This document shows positions 8,020 to 17,421 of a stretch of DNA of 43,836 nt, in pieces. Numbering within the stretch: position 1 is the stretch's first letter; each line of letters starts with the position of its first letter. A program made the translations under genes and the position numbers. A model generated the notes under the pieces. The model saw only the letters and a list, made by a program, of their open reading frames with translations, searched no databases and was not told the DNA's origin. The stretch lies in NCBI GenBank assembly GCA_963609725.1, contig CAVDLI010000005.1, positions 1-43,836 on the forward strand, written 5' to 3'. This stretch comes from UBA9732 sp963609725. Its GTDB lineage: Bacteria > Spirochaetota > Spirochaetia > Sphaerochaetales > Sphaerochaetaceae.

Positions 8020-9519
8020 TTATGCTTTGCGTGCAGATATTTCTTTGCATATGCGGTCGTACTCTTGTTCGTCTAGCTTGTAGTGCTTTTTGTAAAGGAA
8101 GTATGAAGCAAGCATGAAAATAAGAGGAATGACTGTAATACATATTAAAAGGCCATTTTTCTGGTCGTCTTTAACTAATTTTACAATAGCCTCAATTGCT
8201 ATTGTCTTTGCTTTCTCAGAAACCTCTTGTTGAGCTGCTAAAGTTTCTACTTCTGATATAGCATTTGTAGCTTTTGTAACATTGAACAAAAGATAAGAAG
8301 CAGATGTCACAGCTACAACAAGTGCACTACCAACTTTTGTGAGAAATGGACGTAACGATGTAATGATTGCTTCACTTCTAGTACCGTTCTTGTACTCGTT
8401 GTACTCTACAGTGTTCATTATTGAAATCATCATTATAAGATAGAATCCATACTGCCCAAAATTAGAGAACATATAACCAAACGTTAGTAAATAGAATTTT
8501 AAGACTTCCATAGAATTTTTCATTCCATAATAATTAGGAATAGCAAAACCACTTACAAACATTGCTACATAACCAATTATTGCAATAATTTGCATTATTG
8601 TCATAAGTTTCTTTCGTGAAAACTTTTTTGAAATTGCCGGATAAAAAACCATAAGAATTGCAGTTGCAGACATTCCAATTGTTGTAAACAACGAATAAAG
8701 ACCACCTTCATACCCAAACACAAAATAAATGTAAGTAGAGCCAAGACCTCCAAGAACAAGCCCACTTCCAATTTGTTGAAGTAAGAAAATCAAAGAAATC
8801 CAAAGCAGTTGGTCGTTATGTACTATTGTACTAACAATCATCTTAAGGCTTATGCGTGGAGCCGGTTCTTTCAAGTTTTCTCTATTTTCTTTAACTCCAA
8901 AGAACACAAAGCACAAGAAAAGAGGGGACAAAACACTAATTACTATGGAGATTATTCCATAAGCTTTTACAGTGCTACCTCCAAGTGCCATTGCTCCAGT
9001 TGTGAGCATTGGAATAAGAATAGCAGCTCCAGTTCCTCCAATTCCAGCAAACAGTGTTGCACGAGATGTAAATTGATCTCTTGTGTGAGCATCTGATGAA
9101 AGAGCTGGAATCATGCCCCAGTATGAAATGTCATTCATTGTATAAGTTATGCTATACATGAAATATAAAAAACCAAAAAGCCACACAAAGTTCCATCCTT
9201 GTAGTTTTGTGTTGAAAGCTGTTATAACAACTGCCATTGTGCTTACAGAACCAGCAAGAAGCCATGGTTTGAACTTGCCCCATTTTGTTCTTGTTCTTTC
9301 AATTATGTTTCCCATAATTGGGTCATTGAGGGCGTCAAACACTCTTGCACCCATCATAATTGCTGTAATAGCTGTCAATTGGGCAGCTGTTAACGTTCTT
9401 GTAAACAAAATAAATGTTAAAATGAAGTTCGTAAAAAGCTGATACACCATGTCTCTGCCAATTGTTCCTACAGGGTACATGATTAAGTTCTTTTTCACTT
9501 GTTTATCATTTGTATTCAT
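8020..9519 (-). CDS. GPH-family sugar:cation symporter (MelB-like)
   Basis: This is a 12-helix inner-membrane symporter of the glycoside-pentoside-hexuronide:cation family within the MFS. The family signature is clear in the loop after helix 2, NDPIMGNIIERTRTKWGKFK with PW following, where MelB-type transporters place cation- and sugar-binding acidic residues. Later text such as YFMYSITYTMNDISYWGMIP also fits the family. The length of 499 is slightly long, with a C-terminal segment of charged residues. GGGAGGAG lies 9 bases before the ATG. The gene starts 28 bases after the stop of the U32 gene on the same strand, so the two are probably cotranscribed. The sugar transported cannot be predicted. 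Confidence 0.88.
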   Translation of the reverse strand: MNTNDKQVKKNLIMYPVGTIGRDMVYQLFTNFILTFILFTRTLTAAQLTAITAIMMGARVFDALNDPIMGNIIERTRTKWGKFKPWLLAGSVSTMAVVITAFNTKLQGWNFVWLFGFLYFMYSITYTMNDISYWGMIPALSSDAHTRDQFTSRATLFAGIGGTGAAILIPMLTTGAMALGGSTVKAYGIISIVISVLSPLFLCFVFFGVKENRENLKEPAPRISLKMIVSTIVHNDQLLWISLIFLLQQIGSGLVLGGLGSTYIYFVFGYEGGLYSLFTTIGMSATAILMVFYPAISKKFSRKKLMTIMQIIAIIGYVAMFVSGFAIPNYYGMKNSMEVLKFYLLTFGYMFSNFGQYGFYLIMMISIMNTVEYNEYKNGTRSEAIITSLRPFLTKVGSALVVAVTSASYLLFNVTKATNAISEVETLAAQQEVSEKAKTIAIEAIVKLVKDDQKNGLLICITVIPLIFMLASYFLYKKHYKLDEQEYDRICKEISARKA

Positions 9520-9547
9520 TAGAGACTCTCCTCCCTTTTTATAATCC

Positions 9548-11797
9548 TTATTTTTCTGTAACTACTGTAATACAATTTTTACAAAGCACGTTATAAATTT
9601 TCTTATTTTGACTGATTTTATACACATTGTTCTTGCTACAATGTGCACATGAAAATCCCAAACTATTGCATCTAAGGCATACTCGGCTTACAAAAAGTGG
9701 CACTTTGAAGTCTTTGCCAACATAGTTAAAGAGCGTATTTTCACTTGTTTCGTATGAGCCAATAAGATTTGGCATTTGACAAGACAGTTCTTCATAAGCC
9801 AAAGAGTTGGATGTGTATAAGAAAAAATCAGCAAAAACTTTAACATTTGGATGCCTTTTTGCCCATCGCGCTTGTGCAATGTTGTTTAACCCCACAATGA
9901 CATCTTCGTTTTCTACTATCTTGTCTAAATGGGCCAAGTATTTTTCTTCATCAAACATAAGAGGAGACAAACAAAGGTACTTTTCACTTCCCACTTCAAC
10001 AATCTTATCCCAGAGCCCAAGGGCACTACGTAAAGGTAATGTCTTTTTTGGTGTGATGTTAGGTGTTACAATTTGTTGTTCTAGCATACGGTTAAATTCT
10101 TCATCTAAAAGCTCATAAAAAGAACGCCGTATTTGCTTTAGTACAGAAAGCTGAATGAATGGATTTTCAATATTGCTTTTGTTTTCAACTGTAATATTAG
10201 AAAGAGTAAAAAGACTTTCTCCTGATGCGTGAAACATCTTACTAAAAAGCTCGTTTAAATTTGCTGGTGTTATAGCAACTTGAATATCTATATCAAACGT
10301 TTTACTAAAACAATTTTCTTTAAGATTTTCTCTTGAATTTGTGTAAAAATTCTCAGCTGTAATTTTAACTGAAGTATCAAAAATTTGGATTTTAATATCT
10401 AAAGGCTGTTTATACAAAGGAATATTCTCATTTATATGTTGCAAGTTTTGATTGTGTCTAGAAGTGCACCAAACAGGTGTACCAAAACAGGGCTTTTTAT
10501 CAAATTTGTTACTTGGAAAGTTAATAGTTGCAATTTCTTCTTCATTTATAAAAGAACGGCCACTTTCTATGAACGATAACCCAAAACCGGCACTTTGCAT
10601 AGTTTTTTCACTATTTGATATGACAAGTAGGCCATCACGTAAGGCAACAGGTTTTGTAAATCTAACAATAGCTTTGCCATTTAGAACCTTTTCTATTGTG
10701 CCAACTTGAATGCCTCTATGAGATGGGAAGTCTGGGCAAGTAAGGACTCCTTTCAAACTTTTTTCCAAATTACATTCCAAACAATCTCTTCCTTGACGTT
10801 CTAAACTGTTACTAAAACTTCTATTAGAACTTCCATTAAAACTTCCATTACAACTTCCGTTAAAACCTCCATTACAACTTCCGTTAAAACCTCTATTAAA
10901 AAATCCTTGGGTTGTTTCTCGTGAAAATGAAGTCTGCATACATTCAAAAGCCCGTTGAATGTCTTTTGGGTCTGCGTCATCTAAGATGAGAGAGTAATAT
11001 TTTGCACACCAGTAGACATACTCTGGACTTTTCATACGTCCTTCTACTTTTAGAGAGTCTATTCCTATTTGTGCATATTGTCTTACAAGTTCTCCTAGAC
11101 ATAAGTCTTTCATGCTAAAGAGCCAATTGTTTTCAACTCTACTTTTGTTTTTAATCTTGTTTTCCAAAGAGAACCAAGTTCTACATATTTGAGCACATTC
11201 ACCTCTGTTGGCACTGCGTCCTGTAATATGTTCACTTGCCATACACAAGCCTGAAAACCCATAACACAAAGCACCATGGATGAAAACTTTCAATTCCACA
11301 GTAGGACATTTTTCTCTAATATGCTTGATTTCATCAAAAGACAGTTCTCTAGAAAGCACTACTCTTGTAAACCCTAAATCCTGAAGCTCTTTGACACCCT
11401 CTACAGTATGGACTGCAAGTTGTGTTGAGCCGTGTAGTGGCAATGTTTTGTGGTGTTCTCTTATAAGACGAGCAATACCCAAATCTTGGACAATAACACC
11501 ATCAGGCTTGAGATATTCCAATTGATTTAGAAGCTTTTCTACACTTTCAAGTTCATCGTCGTTAACTAAAGTGTTTACAGTCACGTAGAATTTTTTATTT
11601 TGGGTTTTACAAAACTCTTTTAACTTTCTTGCATCTTCAAAAGTAAAATTCACAGCCCCTTTGCGCGCAGAAAAATCCTTAAGCCCAAGATAGACAGCAC
11701 TAGCCCCGCCTTTGAAAGCATAAAGAGCGCATTGCAAAGATCCTGCCGGTAGCGCAAGTTCTGGCCTTTTATTTGATTTTTCTTGCATATCTTTCAC
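9548..11797 (-). CDS. U32-family protein (RlhA/TrhP-like) with repeat insertion
   Basis: U32 proteins were named as collagenase-like peptidases, but characterised bacterial members (RlhA, TrhP) are needed for hydroxylation of 23S rRNA or tRNA. The family signature is complete: ELKVFIHGALCYGFSGLC, then GRSANRGECAQICR at about residues 170-208, with Cys residues likely binding a metal cluster. The N-terminal barrel begins RPELALPAGS. Around residues 298-330 a four-residue repeat (GFNG, SCNG, SFNG) is inserted. The C-terminus has a CxxC cluster (CLRCNSLGFSCAHC). At 749 residues it is longer than RlhA (about 650), partly from that insertion. GTG is chosen because GAGG precedes it by 8 bases; ATG 11788 is the alternative. 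RNA hydroxylation is inferred from family only. Confidence 0.85.
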   Translation of the reverse strand: MKDMQEKSNKRPELALPAGSLQCALYAFKGGASAVYLGLKDFSARKGAVNFTFEDARKLKEFCKTQNKKFYVTVNTLVNDDELESVEKLLNQLEYLKPDGVIVQDLGIARLIREHHKTLPLHGSTQLAVHTVEGVKELQDLGFTRVVLSRELSFDEIKHIREKCPTVELKVFIHGALCYGFSGLCMASEHITGRSANRGECAQICRTWFSLENKIKNKSRVENNWLFSMKDLCLGELVRQYAQIGIDSLKVEGRMKSPEYVYWCAKYYSLILDDADPKDIQRAFECMQTSFSRETTQGFFNRGFNGSCNGGFNGSCNGSFNGSSNRSFSNSLERQGRDCLECNLEKSLKGVLTCPDFPSHRGIQVGTIEKVLNGKAIVRFTKPVALRDGLLVISNSEKTMQSAGFGLSFIESGRSFINEEEIATINFPSNKFDKKPCFGTPVWCTSRHNQNLQHINENIPLYKQPLDIKIQIFDTSVKITAENFYTNSRENLKENCFSKTFDIDIQVAITPANLNELFSKMFHASGESLFTLSNITVENKSNIENPFIQLSVLKQIRRSFYELLDEEFNRMLEQQIVTPNITPKKTLPLRSALGLWDKIVEVGSEKYLCLSPLMFDEEKYLAHLDKIVENEDVIVGLNNIAQARWAKRHPNVKVFADFFLYTSNSLAYEELSCQMPNLIGSYETSENTLFNYVGKDFKVPLFVSRVCLRCNSLGFSCAHCSKNNVYKISQNKKIYNVLCKNCITVVTEK
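10808..10903 (-). repeat. Eight 12-bp tandem repeats inside the U32 gene
   Basis: Eight consecutive 12-base units resembling TCCATTAAAACT fill this span without gaps. Several are identical (10856-10867 and 10880-10891; 10844-10855 and 10868-10879). They encode Gly/Asn/Ser-rich tetrapeptides and keep the frame because the unit is a multiple of three. Confidence 0.9.
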
Positions 11798-12041
11798 GAA
11801 AACGCCTCTTTTGAATTGCTATTGATGATATGATGGAAAGTTCTTCTTTCAACAATATAAACCGATTATATCATAATAAGCATTGTTCTTTGTATCATTA
11901 TCGGTCTAAATTGGTATTGTTTTTATGCCTTGGATGTTTTCTATTACATTCTTGCTTGAATATGGGTGGGAAATTTATTACATTTGAAGATGTGGGCTTG
12001 ATACAAAGCGTTGCTCATAAGTCCATAAGGAGAACATCTTA
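11798..12041 (+). other. Divergent intergenic region upstream of pckG
   Basis: This 244-base region separates the divergent U32 and pckG genes. ACCGATTAT (11861-11869) and ATTATCGGT (11897-11905) form an inverted repeat with one mismatch and a 27-base spacer, a possible operator or leader structure for pckG. A 70-codon open frame (11830-12042) ends at the pckG start but has no ribosome binding site, and I do not call it a gene. Confidence 0.4.
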
Positions 12042-13868
12042 ATGACAGTCAATGAAATCAAACATGCCGGTCTTAGGAAGTGGATTGAGGATTTTGCAGC
12101 ACTTGCAAATCCAAAAGATATTCACGTTTGTAGCGGTACAAAGGAAGAGTACGACAGCTTAATTGACCAAATGGTCGCAAGTGGTCTAGCAACACGTCTT
12201 AATCCGGAGAAGAAACCTCACAGTGTTCTTTTCCGTTCAGATCCTTCTGATGTTGCACGTGTTGAAAAAAGGACATACATTTCTAGCCTTAAAGAAGAAG
12301 ATGCTGGTCCTACAAATAACTGGATTGAACCACATGAGTTAAAGAAGACAATGACAGCTCTTTATAAGGGTTGTATGAAAGGCCGTACACTTTATGTCAT
12401 CCCATTCTCAATGGGCCCTGTTGGTTCTGAGTTTGCAAAAATTGGTATTGAGCTCACAGACAGTGAGTATGTTGTTTGCAACATGATTATTATGACACGT
12501 GTTGGATACAACGTTCTTGAACAGCTTGGAACAGACGGCGAATATGTCCCATGCTATCATTCTGTTGGTAAGCCTCTTGCTGAAGGCGAAAGCGATCACG
12601 GTGTCTGGCCATGTGCAGACATGGAACATAAGTACATTGCTCATTTCCCAGAGACAAGAGAGATTTGGTCTTATGGTTCTGGCTACGGTGGAAATGCTCT
12701 TCTTGGAAAGAAATGTCTTGCTCTTAGAATTGCAACAGTTCTTGCTAGAGATGAAGGCTGGCTTGCAGAGCATATGCTTATTCTTAAGTTGACAAATCCA
12801 GAAGGGAAGGTCCGTTATATTACTGCTGCATTCCCAAGTGCTTGTGGAAAAACAAACCTTGCTATGCTTATTCCAACAATTCCAAATTGGAAAGTTGAAA
12901 CTCTTTCAGATGACATTGCATGGCTTCGTTATGGTAAAGACGGCAGACTCTACGCTATGGCAGTTGAGACAGGCTTCTTTGGCGTTGCTCCTGGAACATC
13001 CGCAAAGAGCAATTACAACGCACTTGCAGCTGCTTCCAAGAATACAATCTTTACAAACGTTGCACTTACTGAAGATGGAGATGTTTGGTGGGAAGGCATT
13101 GGTTATGATGCTCCTGGCAAGCTTATTGACTGGCACGGAAAAGAGTGGATTCAGGATAAGACAAACAAAGAACAGGCTCCTGCAGCTCATCCAAATTCAA
13201 GATTTACAGCTCCTGCAAATCAGTGTCCAACTCTTGCTAAAGAATGGGACGATCCACATGGTGTTCCAGTGTCTGCAATTCTCTTTGGTGGCAGACGTCC
13301 AAGCACAATTCCATTGGTTCATATGGCAAGAAACTGGACACATGGAACATTCCTTGGTTCTATCGTTGGTTCAGAAGTCACAGCTGCAACCCTTGATGTT
13401 GCAAGTGGCATAAGACGTGACCCAATGGCTATGAAGCCGTTCATTGGCTACAATGCCGGTGACTATTTCCAGCATTGGCTTGATGTTGGTAAGGCTGCAA
13501 AAGATCAGAGCCTTCTTCCAAAGATTTTCTATGTCAACTGGTTCCGCAAGACTCCAGAAGGCAAGTGGCTTTGGCCAGGATATGGTGACAACAGCCGTGT
13601 TCTCAAGTGGATTTTTGAGTGCTGTGACGGCGTTGCAAAGACAGTAGACACTCCAATTGGAATCATGCCAACAGTTGATGCTATTGACAGACCTGAAGGT
13701 GTAACAGAAGACGACATGAAACAGCTTCTTGCTGTTGATGTTGACGGTTGGCTCAAAGAAGTTAATGATATTCGCAATAACTACTATCCACAGTTTGGCG
13801 ACAAACTTCCTAAAGAGCTTTCTGCTATGCTTGACACCCTTGAGGCCAACCTTAAGGCAGCAAAATAA
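12042..13868 (+). CDS. pckG: Phosphoenolpyruvate carboxykinase (GTP)
   Basis: This cytoplasmic enzyme interconverts oxaloacetate plus GTP with PEP, CO2 and GDP. In anaerobic fermenters it often runs toward oxaloacetate, fixing CO2 on the way to succinate. The GTP-type class is shown by FPSACGKTN at about 264-272, the kinase-1 loop with the hyper-reactive Cys. SYGSGYGGNALLGKK is the substrate/metal region, and FGGRRPSTIPLV and NWFRKTPEGKWLWPGYGDN complete the family pattern. At 608 residues it has the usual length. AAGGAG lies 11 bases before the ATG. Many CTT/GCT/GTT codons and a strong terminator suggest a well-expressed gene. It appears monocistronic. Confidence 0.97.
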   Translation: MTVNEIKHAGLRKWIEDFAALANPKDIHVCSGTKEEYDSLIDQMVASGLATRLNPEKKPHSVLFRSDPSDVARVEKRTYISSLKEEDAGPTNNWIEPHELKKTMTALYKGCMKGRTLYVIPFSMGPVGSEFAKIGIELTDSEYVVCNMIIMTRVGYNVLEQLGTDGEYVPCYHSVGKPLAEGESDHGVWPCADMEHKYIAHFPETREIWSYGSGYGGNALLGKKCLALRIATVLARDEGWLAEHMLILKLTNPEGKVRYITAAFPSACGKTNLAMLIPTIPNWKVETLSDDIAWLRYGKDGRLYAMAVETGFFGVAPGTSAKSNYNALAAASKNTIFTNVALTEDGDVWWEGIGYDAPGKLIDWHGKEWIQDKTNKEQAPAAHPNSRFTAPANQCPTLAKEWDDPHGVPVSAILFGGRRPSTIPLVHMARNWTHGTFLGSIVGSEVTAATLDVASGIRRDPMAMKPFIGYNAGDYFQHWLDVGKAAKDQSLLPKIFYVNWFRKTPEGKWLWPGYGDNSRVLKWIFECCDGVAKTVDTPIGIMPTVDAIDRPEGVTEDDMKQLLAVDVDGWLKEVNDIRNNYYPQFGDKLPKELSAMLDTLEANLKAAK

Positions 13869-13876
13869 CAACAAAA

Positions 13877-13900
13877 GAAGTTTTTGCACGCAAAAACTTC
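13877..13900. repeat. Perfect palindromic short copy of the dispersed repeat
   Basis: GAAGTTTTTGC, two bases, then GCAAAAACTTC form an 11-bp perfect inverted repeat, starting 8 bases after the pckG stop codon. Confidence 0.65.
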
Positions 13901-13927
13901 AAGATGACATTTTCGAATGAAAATTAT

Positions 13928-13962
13928 GGCCACTTCATATTGTGTGAAGTGGTCTTTTTTTT
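13928..13962 (+). terminator. Terminator of pckG
   Basis: GGCCACTTCA (13928-13937) pairs with TGAAGTGGTC (13945-13954), including one G-T pair, around a 7-nt loop. Eight T residues follow. Confidence 0.88.
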
Positions 13963-14279
13963 GGGCGTGTTTCCCCTGTTGAGAAGTAAAAACTAAACAA
14001 AAATTGCAAAAACTTTGTTTTTTTGTTTATTTTTTAATCCCAAAAACAAAAAAAGTGGCTATTTTGTTTAGTTTTTAATTTTCAATAGTCTCTATTGCTT
14101 CTATTGAGCGCGCTGAGCCAGCCTACTACCACTTACTGAGTGCTCTGAACTTATGGAACTTCTTGAGCACACTGCACCCACTGCACACACTGAACAAGTT
14201 TGAACTTGCAGAAACGGTCTGTTTTTGATTGAGTACAATTTTTTACGACACTTTAATGATGTAGTTTTATACGACAGAA
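13963..14279. other. Gene-free stretch with a long AT-rich inverted repeat
   Basis: TAAAAACTAAACAAAA (from 13987) is the inverse of TTTTGTTTAGTTTTTA (14062-14077). The same stretch holds TAAACAAAAATTGCAAAAAC, which recurs at 24516-24535. The rest (14098-14279) is low-complexity text with repeated CTGAA and CTGCAC words and no gene that I can see. Confidence 0.55.
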
Positions 14280-15449
14280 TTAGTTAGAGGCCATGAATAC
14301 GCGGGCATTTGTTGTATCTATATTGAAATTGTAAGCATCGATGCCAACTATGCAGCATTGGCCTTTTGCAAGTTCAATGTTGTCAATCACAGCTGTGCCT
14401 TCTGTGCAAATAAAAAGTTTTATTCCCTTGTTGGATATTTCAAATACATTATGTTCCATAACAGTGAGTGCAAAGCAACTAGGAGTTTCAAAACGTTTTC
14501 CTTCTTTTGTTGCTGTGCTTGTCATGGGCACCGGATAATAAGGAGACTTATTCATAATATGTTCGAGTTCATTTATATCTATGTGTTTTTGAGTAAGTCC
14601 TGCACGCAAAACGTTATCAGAATTGTTCATAAGCTCAATTCCGTTGCCTTTAATATAAGCATGCAGTATGCCCGGCTCTAGATATACTGCTTGACCTGGT
14701 TGTAGTTGTGAAATATTTAAGAATAAAGGTGCAAAAATGCCGGGGTCGTTATACTTTGGATATATTTCTTCAAATACTTCTTTTTGAAGATTATCTAATA
14801 AATTCTTATTTTCATTAAGTTTTTGTGCATTTTTTGTAATTTCTTCTTGTGGCAAATGATAAAGAGTGTGAAAAAAGTCTTTAATGGTGTTTGTATTAGA
14901 AAAATAAGTATTCCAAAAATCTGGTATTGTTTTCTTGAATGTACTTGTAATATCTTCAAAAGGTTTGAAACCACACATAAAAGTTACAGGCGTTAATGCA
15001 TATAGCATTTCTGCTTTTTGATTTGAATCTTTGTAATCAAATACATCGCTAGAGATATTGCTAAGAGGATTGTTAGAATTGCTTTCAGCTAAGATTTTTC
15101 GTTCTTTTTCATACCCAAGTTTTGCTTGTTCTTTATTTGGGTGACATTGCAAACTTAAGGCTCCACCAATAGCAAGAACTTTTAGTAGAAAAGGAAACTC
15201 TGAAGAATTTTTGAGCCCTACAAAAGTTGGGTTGCTATCTATATAGTCGTCTAAATTAAGGCCTCTGCAACACGTTCCGTTGCAAGCACCATTAGCACAA
15301 TCAATGATTGAACTGCCACTTTTGTGTGCTCCAACCCAAAGCTCTGCTTTGGGGCCGTCGTGAGCAATATTCAATAAGTCTGCAATGAAGTAGTCGTTTC
15401 CCCATGGATAATCTTTTATGACAGGTTCTAATTTGATAAATGTTCCCAT
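14280..15449 (-). CDS. manA: Mannose-6-phosphate isomerase, class I
   Basis: This zinc enzyme interconverts mannose 6-phosphate and fructose 6-phosphate, linking mannose use or mannosyl-glycan synthesis to glycolysis. The N-terminus IKDYPWGNDYFIADLL is typical. LLKVLAIGGALSLQCHPNKE (about 88-107) carries zinc-ligand Gln and His residues. YLEPGILHAYIKGNGIELMN followed by NSDNVLRAGLTQKHID (about 257-293) gives the remaining ligand and the class I signature. At 389 residues the length is normal. It is probably the last gene of a minus-strand run with the YihY-like and hydrolase genes, although a dispersed repeat sits in the 69-base gap upstream. A short Cys-rich stretch, CANGACNGTCC, near residue 51 is unusual. 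Confidence 0.93.
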   Translation of the reverse strand: MGTFIKLEPVIKDYPWGNDYFIADLLNIAHDGPKAELWVGAHKSGSSIIDCANGACNGTCCRGLNLDDYIDSNPTFVGLKNSSEFPFLLKVLAIGGALSLQCHPNKEQAKLGYEKERKILAESNSNNPLSNISSDVFDYKDSNQKAEMLYALTPVTFMCGFKPFEDITSTFKKTIPDFWNTYFSNTNTIKDFFHTLYHLPQEEITKNAQKLNENKNLLDNLQKEVFEEIYPKYNDPGIFAPLFLNISQLQPGQAVYLEPGILHAYIKGNGIELMNNSDNVLRAGLTQKHIDINELEHIMNKSPYYPVPMTSTATKEGKRFETPSCFALTVMEHNVFEISNKGIKLFICTEGTAVIDNIELAKGQCCIVGIDAYNFNIDTTNARVFMASN

Positions 15450-15465
15450 AATTAATCTCTTTTAT

Positions 15466-15508
15466 GAGGTTCTTGCAAAACTGTCTTTATAAAACTTTGC
15501 AAAACCTC
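15466..15508. repeat. Dispersed palindromic repeat, complete copy
   Basis: GAGGTTCTTGCAAAACTG opens the element and CTTTGCAAAACCTC closes it, with TCTTTATAAAA between. It occupies most of the gap between the YihY-like gene and manA. Confidence 0.7.
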
Positions 15509-15518
15509 TTACAATGTC

Positions 15519-16442
15519 CTATTCTTCTATTTCTTGTTGCTTTTGTTCTTGAATTGGCTCTTGATTTTGAATTGTTTCTTTATTTTGAGTCTTCATATTC
15601 CTGTTAACAACATCTGTAACTACAACAGATGTAAAAACTATACGCCACATCCACGAAAGGAACATGAAAAAGAATAATAATGTAGCTAACGAGCCGTAAA
15701 GAACAGAATATTTAACAGAAAAAGTGACAACAAGTTTGAATGCAAATTCAAGAACTAATATAAGAATAAAACCTAAAGAAGCACCTATTACAGCAGCTAG
15801 GAAGTTTACATCACAATCTGGTACAAGATACAAAATTCCCAGTAGAGTAAAGAATATCATCAATTTAGAAAGAAGTTTCTTTGCAAAAACTTGAACAGTA
15901 TTTAATTCTGGTAAATCTTTTAGAAATAAAAACCATGAACTAAATCTTGTATATAGTCCAACAATAACAGCAATTATTACCATGCTTACAATCATTAGAG
16001 CTAAATATTTTAGAAATCTAATAACAGGATTTTGTTTCTTTTCATTATGAAAAAGATTGTTGACAGTTACATTTAGTTTGTCTAAGAGCGTCAAAAAAGT
16101 TACAACAAAAGACAAAGAGCTTATTATATTAAGACTTAGTGCGTTTTGGATAAATTCTTCAAAATACTTAGCAAGAGAAGTTCCTGTTGTGCTACCAAAT
16201 GTGCTTACAAGAAACTCATCAACAAAGACTACAACGGGCTCAATAATTCCTAAGTAATTCAAAAATCCATAAATGAGAGCCATACATGGAACAAGTGCAA
16301 TCAAGGTTGCATAAACCATTCCATTTGAAATCATTATAACATTATCGTTGGAAAATCTACTAAGGCAGCCTTTAATTATGTTAACTAGACTGCCTAGTTT
16401 GGATGTTTTGGTTTTCAAATCCTCTGTCTTTGAACTTGCCAT
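15519..16442 (-). CDS. YihY/BrkB-family inner-membrane protein
   Basis: A member of the YihY (once called ribonuclease BN) family of integral membrane proteins with about six membrane segments. Its function is not established; the old RNase BN name was an error. Visible features are a first helix at about 40-65 (MISNGMVYATLIALVPCMAL), a second near 105-125, clustered helices from 150 onward, and the conserved end FFMFLSWMWRIVFTSVVVTD. The last 25 residues are rich in Gln and Glu (QNQEPIQEQKQQEIEE). AGGAAAAACG precedes the ATG. It lies 46 bases after the hydrolase gene and 69 before manA on the same strand. Confidence 0.85.
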   Translation of the reverse strand: MASSKTEDLKTKTSKLGSLVNIIKGCLSRFSNDNVIMISNGMVYATLIALVPCMALIYGFLNYLGIIEPVVVFVDEFLVSTFGSTTGTSLAKYFEEFIQNALSLNIISSLSFVVTFLTLLDKLNVTVNNLFHNEKKQNPVIRFLKYLALMIVSMVIIAVIVGLYTRFSSWFLFLKDLPELNTVQVFAKKLLSKLMIFFTLLGILYLVPDCDVNFLAAVIGASLGFILILVLEFAFKLVVTFSVKYSVLYGSLATLLFFFMFLSWMWRIVFTSVVVTDVVNRNMKTQNKETIQNQEPIQEQKQQEIEE

Positions 16443-16488
16443 CGTTTTTCCTATTGTATTGCAATTATTTCACTAATAGCAAAGCCCA

Positions 16489-17409
16489 TTACATGTGATT
16501 TTCAAGCCATGATGCAATAATATCATAGACTTCTTTCTTGTTTATTTCGTTCAAAATCTCATGTCTACCATCAGGAATTAATTTTAGTGTTACATCAACT
16601 ATGCCTGCATTAGTGTACAATTTATATATTTTTTTGACACCTTTCCCATAATCGCCAACAGGATCCATGTCTCCACTTATAATTAAAAGAGGAAGATCTT
16701 TTGGTAGAGATTCTGCATTTGCTTTGTTGTTTGCAAATTCAACACCTGTAAGTAAATCAAAGAAGAAACCGTTTGAACAAAGGAAACCGCATTTGTCATC
16801 TTTTATATATTTTTCAACTTCTTTTTGGTCTCGTGTAAGCCAGTCAAAGTCTGTTATATTTGGTTCAAATTTTTTGTTATAAGAGCCAAAGCTAAGTTTA
16901 TTAAGCAGTATTCCTGGAGCTTTAGAACCGTTTTTCTTTATTTCATGTTTTGCAATGATTTTTCCAATTTTACCCATTAAGCCCTTGCTGCATCCGCTTC
17001 CCATAATTACAACACCACTGTAGAAATCAGGATGTTTAACCATTACAGTACGAGCGAGGAAACTACCCATGCTGTGACCCATAAGAAATGTAGTTGTTGC
17101 ACCATATTGAGATGTAATAAAGTTTGCAAGTTCAAAAGCATCATCAGCAATTCTTTCCCAACCATTGCTTTCTGCGAACCATCCAATTTCATCCTCTGAT
17201 GCTGTAGCTCCATGGCCTCTATGGTCGTCTGCGAAGACAGCTATCCCTTTTTTATTTAGATAGCGAGCAAATTTTTCATAACGGTCGCTGTATTCAGCCA
17301 TACCATGAAGAATTTGCAAAAAGGCTTTTATTTCTGTATTTGGAGAAGGCAACCAGAGGTTATATGCAAGTCTGTGACCATCAGAACAAATAAATACATT
17401 GTCTGCCAT
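16489..17409 (-). CDS. Alpha/beta hydrolase, monoacylglycerol lipase/lysophospholipase-like
   Basis: This serine hydrolase (Hydrolase_4 type, like lysophospholipase or monoglyceride lipase) probably cleaves acyl glycerols. The oxyanion segment LQILHGMAEYSDRYEKF with DDHRGHGAT, the nucleophile elbow GHSMGS (about 111-116), the acid Asp in ISGDMDPVG (about 251) and the base His in PDGRHEIL (about 283) form a full triad in order. No signal peptide is visible, so it is probably cytoplasmic. I start it at ATG 17409 because GGGGGA lies 5 bases upstream; ATG 17421 would add four residues but has a worse site. It heads the minus-strand run with the YihY-like gene and manA. Confidence 0.88.
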   Translation of the reverse strand: MADNVFICSDGHRLAYNLWLPSPNTEIKAFLQILHGMAEYSDRYEKFARYLNKKGIAVFADDHRGHGATASEDEIGWFAESNGWERIADDAFELANFITSQYGATTTFLMGHSMGSFLARTVMVKHPDFYSGVVIMGSGCSKGLMGKIGKIIAKHEIKKNGSKAPGILLNKLSFGSYNKKFEPNITDFDWLTRDQKEVEKYIKDDKCGFLCSNGFFFDLLTGVEFANNKANAESLPKDLPLLIISGDMDPVGDYGKGVKKIYKLYTNAGIVDVTLKLIPDGRHEILNEINKKEVYDIIASWLENHM

Positions 17410-17421
17410 ATAATCCCCCAT

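Noticed and set aside
11830..12042. A 70-codon frame ending in TAATG at the pckG start, possibly a leader peptide
   Set aside because: No ribosome site, no family resemblance, and the pckG leader structure and ribosome site fall within it. The stop/start contact may be chance.
12838..13413. 191-codon plus-strand frame inside pckG
   Set aside because: It lies in another frame of a fully conserved enzyme gene; its Leu/Gln-rich text reflects the codon bias of pckG.
14098..14279. A small RNA or tRNA in the low-complexity spacer after pckG
   Set aside because: Only a 6-bp GTGCTC/GAGCAC pairing was found, and there is no cloverleaf, promoter or terminator of its own.
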